DNA of 64,000 nt. It comes from Kalaharituber pfeilii. Taxonomy: Eukaryota; Ascomycota; Pezizomycetes; Pezizales; Pezizaceae. Below are positions 60,053 through 64,000 of the stretch, piece after piece. The stretch is from the NCBI GenBank assembly GCA_015179045.1, contig WHUZ01000034.1, forward strand, positions 62,001-126,000, written 5' to 3'. Both the position numbers and the translations under genes were made by a program. Below the pieces are notes generated by a model. It was not told the origin of the DNA. It saw only the letters and a program-made list of their open reading frames with translations, and did not search any database. Every line of letters starts with the position of its first letter. The stretch's first letter is position 1.

Positions 60053-61569
60053 TGTTCTGACCTACCGACGAACATTGCGGTTCGCGAACCGGCCAGGCCC
60101 ATTCGCGAATCGGCCAATTCGTCGGTGGGCTGGCTGATTCGCGAATGGGCCAGCCCACCGACGAACACTGCTTTAGTACAAGTACCACTAGGTACCTCTA
60201 CATACTACCAGTGATTGAGTATAGAGATACATTCTGCTACCAGCGTTAATTGATAAGCCAGTTACTGTGTGCTAGCACAGCCCTATTGCCACTGACAAGT
60301 TGCCACCTACAAGTTGCCACTGACAAGTTGCCACCTACAAGTTGCCACTTGAAAGTTGCTGTCGGTGATAGTTGCTAATATGAGTAGCAAGTTGCTACTT
60401 CTTACCCACATGCTAGAAGATAATACAGACAATTTAATTAATAATTCACTACGCTTCTAGACTACTCTAGTTAAGAATACAAATTTGTAATCATAACTAA
60501 ATTATTGTTAACCGAAACACTAGAAGAAAATTACTAACTAAATATGCTTCTAGTATTCTTCTTACTCTAAGCGAGATTTTGGAGTGTTATCTTCATAGGT
60601 AGAGATATCCGGAATCCTCCGCCATTTCTGGTATTATATTGTGGCAGTAACAGGGATTGCGTTGATGTCAAGAATGAAAATTTTGGTGGTTGTATTACCA
60701 GAAACAGTAGATAATAAGATCCCTGCAAGTGCCAAGTACCCACTTTAAGCAACCTCATCATGATAAAACTTGTCAAGACAAAAATTTCATGTTCTTGTCT
60801 AGGTACCTGTTCTTCTCTTCGTTGTACATGCATACGTCAAAAGGCTAAATGTTCTTATTGTAATAAAAGCAATGCTAGTCAATGTACTAACCAGGAGAAT
60901 GAGAGTGAACATAGTGATGTATATAGTACTATTTTACCTGACAGGACGGCTGGCGGGGCTGTTGGGGGGCAAGGGTTTGCGGGCGTGGAGGTGGCAGATA
61001 GGGGAAGGGGACGGTCCGGAGTGTAGGTGGTGCGGGGAAGAGGAGGAGACGAGGGCTCACCTGTTAGGACGGTGTAGGGTGTGGCGCCGGGAGGTGAGGA
61101 GCACGTGAAGAGACCCCCACGGGTCAAAGGGGAGGGGGGGGGGACCCACTGAGGAAGTTGATGGATTTACTTGGGGAATGAGGGGGTTTTCCATCTCAGT
61201 TCTATTTTTTCGGTTCTTCTTATTTCTTCTTATCTTCGTTATGTTTATAAACCCATAACTCATCGCCATAGCCCTTAGGGCGGCCAGCGATTAATGATAT
61301 AAAAAAAAAAAAAAATAGTACTATTTTTTGTACATAGATGACTGCGTAGGGGGATAGGAGACTGTGGAAATTGCTTAGTTAGCTGTATAATAGATTACTA
61401 TTACATTAAATCATAAGCGAGTATATATTACATATAGGTACATCGAGGTACATTCATGTTCGCGGCTGGGCCAGGTGTTCGTGGCTGGGCCAGGTGTTCG
61501 TGGCTGGGCCAGGTGTTCGTGGCTGGGCCGGTTCGCGAACCGGAAAATGTTCGTCGGTGGGCCAGAACA
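60053..61569. mobile_element. hAT-like non-autonomous element with palindromic TIRs
   Basis: Ends of about 40 bp are inverted: TGTTCTGACCTACCGACG...GGTTCGCGAACCGGCC at 60053 and its complement ending GGTGGGCCAGAACA at 61569. Each end holds the palindrome GGTTCGCGAACC, with CGTCGGTGGGC motifs nearby. The interior matches the arm elements at 9.8-12.8 and 34.2-38.1 kb. It interrupts or borders the gypsy gag. A LINE A fragment is nested at 60936-61314. Confidence 0.65.
60936..61314 (+). mobile_element. Type A LINE fragment nested in hAT-like element
   Basis: Duplication ATAGTACTATTTT at 60923-60935 and 61315-61327. Encodes TGRLAGLLGGKGLRAWRWQI and the knuckle CRWCGEEEETRAHLLGRC, then 3' UTR, ATCGCC...GCGAT hairpin and A-tract. 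Confidence 0.9.
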
Positions 61570-62070
61570 GATGATAGGAGAGGCGGGAGCTAATGTATAG
61601 ACAGAGGGGGTTGAGGAAACAGATGGAGGAGCCGATAAAGGAACAGGCAGAGGGACAGACGGAGAGGGAGACAAAGGAACAGAATTAGAGACAGCAACAT
61701 GATTAACAGCAGCAGCAGCAGGAGGGCAAGAGGGTCGAGCATGGCGGAGGGGGCATTGGGCGAGGAAGTGGGCAATTTGGCCGCAGACGAGGTAGGCGCC
61801 AGTAGCTTGCCTACGGTCCCGCTCTTCTGAAGAGAGGCGAGGTCTAGTAGCTGACAAGTCTATAGGAGCTGCCCCTCCTGGGACATAGGAGGGATGTGAA
61901 CTTGTGTTTGCAGGTCGAGAAGTTGCAGTCGTAGTAGTACTAGATCGAGTGGACTGTTGGGGGCGAGTAGCCTAGTTGGTGGATGTCTTGATGCAGTTCG
62001 CTCGTTGTTCAACACTGATGGCAAGGGGCACCATCTCCTTAACTGTCTTGGGCGCAGGGTAGGCGAGCAA
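61570..62070 (-). pseudogene. Gypsy gag C-terminal part, zinc knuckle region
   Basis: Minus strand continues after the gag stop: LSATRPRLSSEERDRRQATG then AYLVCGQIAHFLAQC, a degenerate CCHC knuckle whose first Cys is not in place, then an Ala/Pro/Ser-rich linker (SPSPSVPLPVPLSAPPS). Stops separate it from the capsid part. Confidence 0.65.
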
Positions 62071-62703
62071 TCATTCCTTCATTTCGATCGTTAAGCCTTG
62101 TTCGAACCTTTCAAGCTTGCTAGTTTCCATCCAGTCAACAAGGCAGGCAAGCCGGTTGAATTCTGCATAGTAACTGGGGATGTCCTTATTACCTTGCTTG
62201 AGATTGCTAAGTTGACGGCTTGCAGTTCCCTGAGGGTCGGAGTCTCCAAACGCCTCATCCAGGATGTTGAAGAGGGCCGTGATACTGGTTAAGGAAATGG
62301 TGTTATTGTCGATGTAAGGTTGGACTTGGGACAAGGCCTTCCCTTCGAGGAGGCCTATGGCATAGATAAGCTTATGATTCTCAGTGGGGAAGAGTTCTGG
62401 GTTGCCTAGCAGCTTGAACGTGACTATGGTCTTGAAGGTCTTCAACAAATCTCCAGATCCATCGAATTTAGCAGGGTCCGCTACTTTGGCAGCTTGATGG
62501 TGGTAATCGACAGGTCCGGAAGTTGAGGTGATTGATAATGCCTTGATCGTTTGGCGCGCATCATCCAACTGGGTCTGTAGCACTGATTGCTGGTCGATGG
62601 CAGCATCGAGCTGATCTTGAAGTTCCTTGATCTGGTGTTGGGCAAGGGTGAGTTCGTCCTGCAGCGAGGTGCCTCTAGCATTCATAGCATTTGTCGGCGG
62701 CAT
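62071..62703 (-). CDS. Ty3/gypsy Gag capsid region (210 aa)
   Basis: Starts MPPTNAMNARGTSLQDELTL with a coiled-coil-like N-terminus (QIKELQDQLDAAIDQQSVLQ), then the capsid segment typical of fungal gypsy Gag: KVADPAKFDGSGDLLKTFKT, YAIGLLEGKALSQVQPYIDN, LFNILDEAFGDSDPQGTASR, LSNLKQGNKDIPSYYAEFNR and WMETSKLERFEQGL. Ends at a premature stop after TIEMKE, before the zinc knuckle at 61.8 kb. No LTR was confirmed; pol beyond a detached protease at 55.6 kb is missing. Confidence 0.8.
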   Translation of the reverse strand: MPPTNAMNARGTSLQDELTLAQHQIKELQDQLDAAIDQQSVLQTQLDDARQTIKALSITSTSGPVDYHHQAAKVADPAKFDGSGDLLKTFKTIVTFKLLGNPELFPTENHKLIYAIGLLEGKALSQVQPYIDNNTISLTSITALFNILDEAFGDSDPQGTASRQLSNLKQGNKDIPSYYAEFNRLACLVDWMETSKLERFEQGLTIEMKE

Positions 62704-62830
62704 CAGAGGAGGGCGTCAGAGCTGAAGCATCAGGAAAGAAAAAAGTGCGTCCGGAAGCTATATAGGTGCGTCCTCAAATTCTTTTTTTATTCTTTTCTTT
62801 TATACCTCTAGATATATATATATGTATTTC
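62704..62830. other. Gag leader
   Basis: Sequence upstream of the gag ATG (minus strand). No convincing tRNA primer-binding site was identified. Confidence 0.3.
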
Positions 62831-62834
62831 TGTA

Positions 62835-63235
62835 TCCAGACATAATATCTCTTCTTTTATATCCTGACACATTATTTTTCTTCTTTGTGTCTTGTTATAG
62901 TACTTTTTTTCTATACATCTGGACATAATATTCTTCTCTTCTATATCTTAATACAAAGTTTTTTCATCTTTATCCTGACATAACATTCTTCTCTTCTGCG
63001 TCCTGATAAAAAGTTCTCCTCTTCTGCGTCCTGATATAAAGTCTTCCTCTTCTGTGTCCTGATATAAAGTTCTCCTCTTCTGCATCCTGATATAATATTC
63101 TTCTCTACGCTCTAATATAAATTCTTTTTCTTTGTATTCTAGTACCTACACTATTTTTCCTCTGTGAGTCCTGTTATAGTACTCTTTTCTTCTACGTCTT
63201 AATATAAAGTTCTTTTCCTCTTCCTCCAGCTTTAA
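62835..63235. repeat. 28-bp CT-rich tandem repeat
   Basis: Best copies at 62975-63090: TCCTGATATAAAGTTCTCCT followed by CTTCTGCG, decaying outward. Non-coding. Confidence 0.75.
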
Positions 63236-63344
63236 TCAATCTACTATTCCTCCTCTACTCAGATCTCCATTATCAAATACATTCTCTTTACTAGCCATAT
63301 TTGTCTTCGTTTACTATAAAATAATTGATATTAAATATTTAGAT

Positions 63345-64000
63345 CTAATCTAATACATAATCTATCCTGCTATTCACTATCCAACATCGCCCTGGCTCCA
63401 ACTCAATGAGATGAGCTATCCCCTCAATGTCCGATACATTTACCACACGGTCCGATTTATCCTCCCCACGGTTCTCCACTCTGACCATGCCCTCCTCCCC
63501 CTGTGGTTTTGGATTATTATTTTTCGCCCTCAATAATGTAATATAAGCAAGCTCATATACAACACTCTCAGTCTCATCGTAGACCCTGATAATCCCTTTC
63601 AGTTTACCAGGAATTCGCCCATTTAGTTCACCCACTCGATTGTCTTCCTTGGCTTTATAGCGCACCCACACCCAATCTGCCCGTGGAGCAGAACGATTTC
63701 GAAACCTTCTAGTTCCTGTGCATCTAGCTATGTGTCGTTGTATCTCTTGCCCTTGAAAGTCCGGAACTTTAATGTCAATGGCTGTAAAGATCTCAGCAGG
63801 ATACGTTGCCAGCTTGTCCTCGTCCGCAGGACATGCATGCATGTAGTGTAACTGGAGAAACTTGTAAGTCAGCTCAACAAGGCGAGGCAGATGTAACTCA
63901 TCTGCAACGTCCAACAGCTTTAAGTCTCGCCTCCTCTTTCCATGTTTTCCTGGCACAATCTCTTCAATGTGCTGTTTTTGCATCAGCCGGACTATCAGCT
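63345..64000 (-). CDS. C-terminal part of a large transposon protein, open at window edge
   Basis: The minus-strand frame is open to the window edge and ends at 63345. The Met at 63983 is probably internal. Segments LKLLDVADELHLPRLVELTY, EIQRHIARCTGTRRFRNRSA, RADWVWVRYK, VGELNGRIPGKLKGIIRVYD, VYELAYITLL and VVNVSDIEGIAHLIELEPGR...WIVNSRIDYVLD resemble the C-terminal region I associate with Plavaka/CACTA-type or KDZ-type fungal transposon proteins (…G.AHLIPE...WLVNSRID). No catalytic domain falls in the window. No frameshift is visible in 212 codons, so this may be a young or functional copy. Confidence 0.5.
   Translation of the reverse strand, partial: LIVRLMQKQHIEEIVPGKHGKRRRDLKLLDVADELHLPRLVELTYKFLQLHYMHACPADEDKLATYPAEIFTAIDIKVPDFQGQEIQRHIARCTGTRRFRNRSAPRADWVWVRYKAKEDNRVGELNGRIPGKLKGIIRVYDETESVVYELAYITLLRAKNNNPKPQGEEGMVRVENRGEDKSDRVVNVSDIEGIAHLIELEPGRCWIVNSRIDYVLD

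Overview
This window looks like a transposon-choked, gene-poor stretch of a filamentous fungal genome, most likely an ascomycete. The evidence is Tad-like LINEs with C-terminal RNase H and a CCHC knuckle, a Hop-type MULE transposase fragment, Tc1/mariner, hAT and Ty3/gypsy remnants, and one multi-exon gene with introns of about 40 bp. No prokaryotic gene organisation, rRNA, tRNA or CRISPR array is visible. Assignment below 'fungus' is inference.

Layout. 0-5.7 kb: decayed LINE pieces, an ORF1-only element (3054-4122) and a MULE-like non-autonomous element (4463-5824). 5.67-17.4 kb and 27.8-41.4 kb: two arms of a large imperfect inverted repeat, about 95% identical in a 300 bp stretch compared by eye. 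Both arms carry a Tc1/mariner remnant, a hAT-like element with an ORF1-only element inside it, and a LINE. Each arm has also gained its own insertions, and the other arm shows the empty site. 17.4-27.8 kb: the spacer, with one small intact gene (18736-19188), a full-length ORF1-only element (19804-21142), a LINE broken by a hAT MITE (21468-23878) and a frameshifted LINE (about 25310-27773). 41.4-47 kb: a LINE whose frame stays open through two later insertions, a second hAT MITE and an endonuclease-RT LINE fragment. 48.0-50.6 kb: the main host gene candidate, a lysine-rich nuclear-type protein. 51.4-53.3 kb: minisatellites. 53.6-64 kb: gypsy Gag and protease remnants, MULE pieces, an ORF1-only element (57593-59023), a hAT-like element and a partial large-transposon protein at the edge.

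The unifying theme is a retrotransposition system with two 3'-tail types. Type A ends in a nested hairpin just before the poly(A); stem bases co-vary between copies. Type B ends in a different structured tail, often with a cUUCGg-type hairpin. Each tail occurs on LINEs with reverse transcriptase and RNase H, on elements of about 1.1-1.4 kb that encode only the ORF1 RNA-binding protein (resembling mammalian HAL1), and on many tiny insertions, some with only about 16-25 nt of element before the A-tract, still flanked by 10-14 bp target-site duplications. This suggests that one tail-recognising machinery mobilises full, half and almost empty RNAs. The RNA recognition is inferred; the sequences, duplications and empty sites are seen directly.
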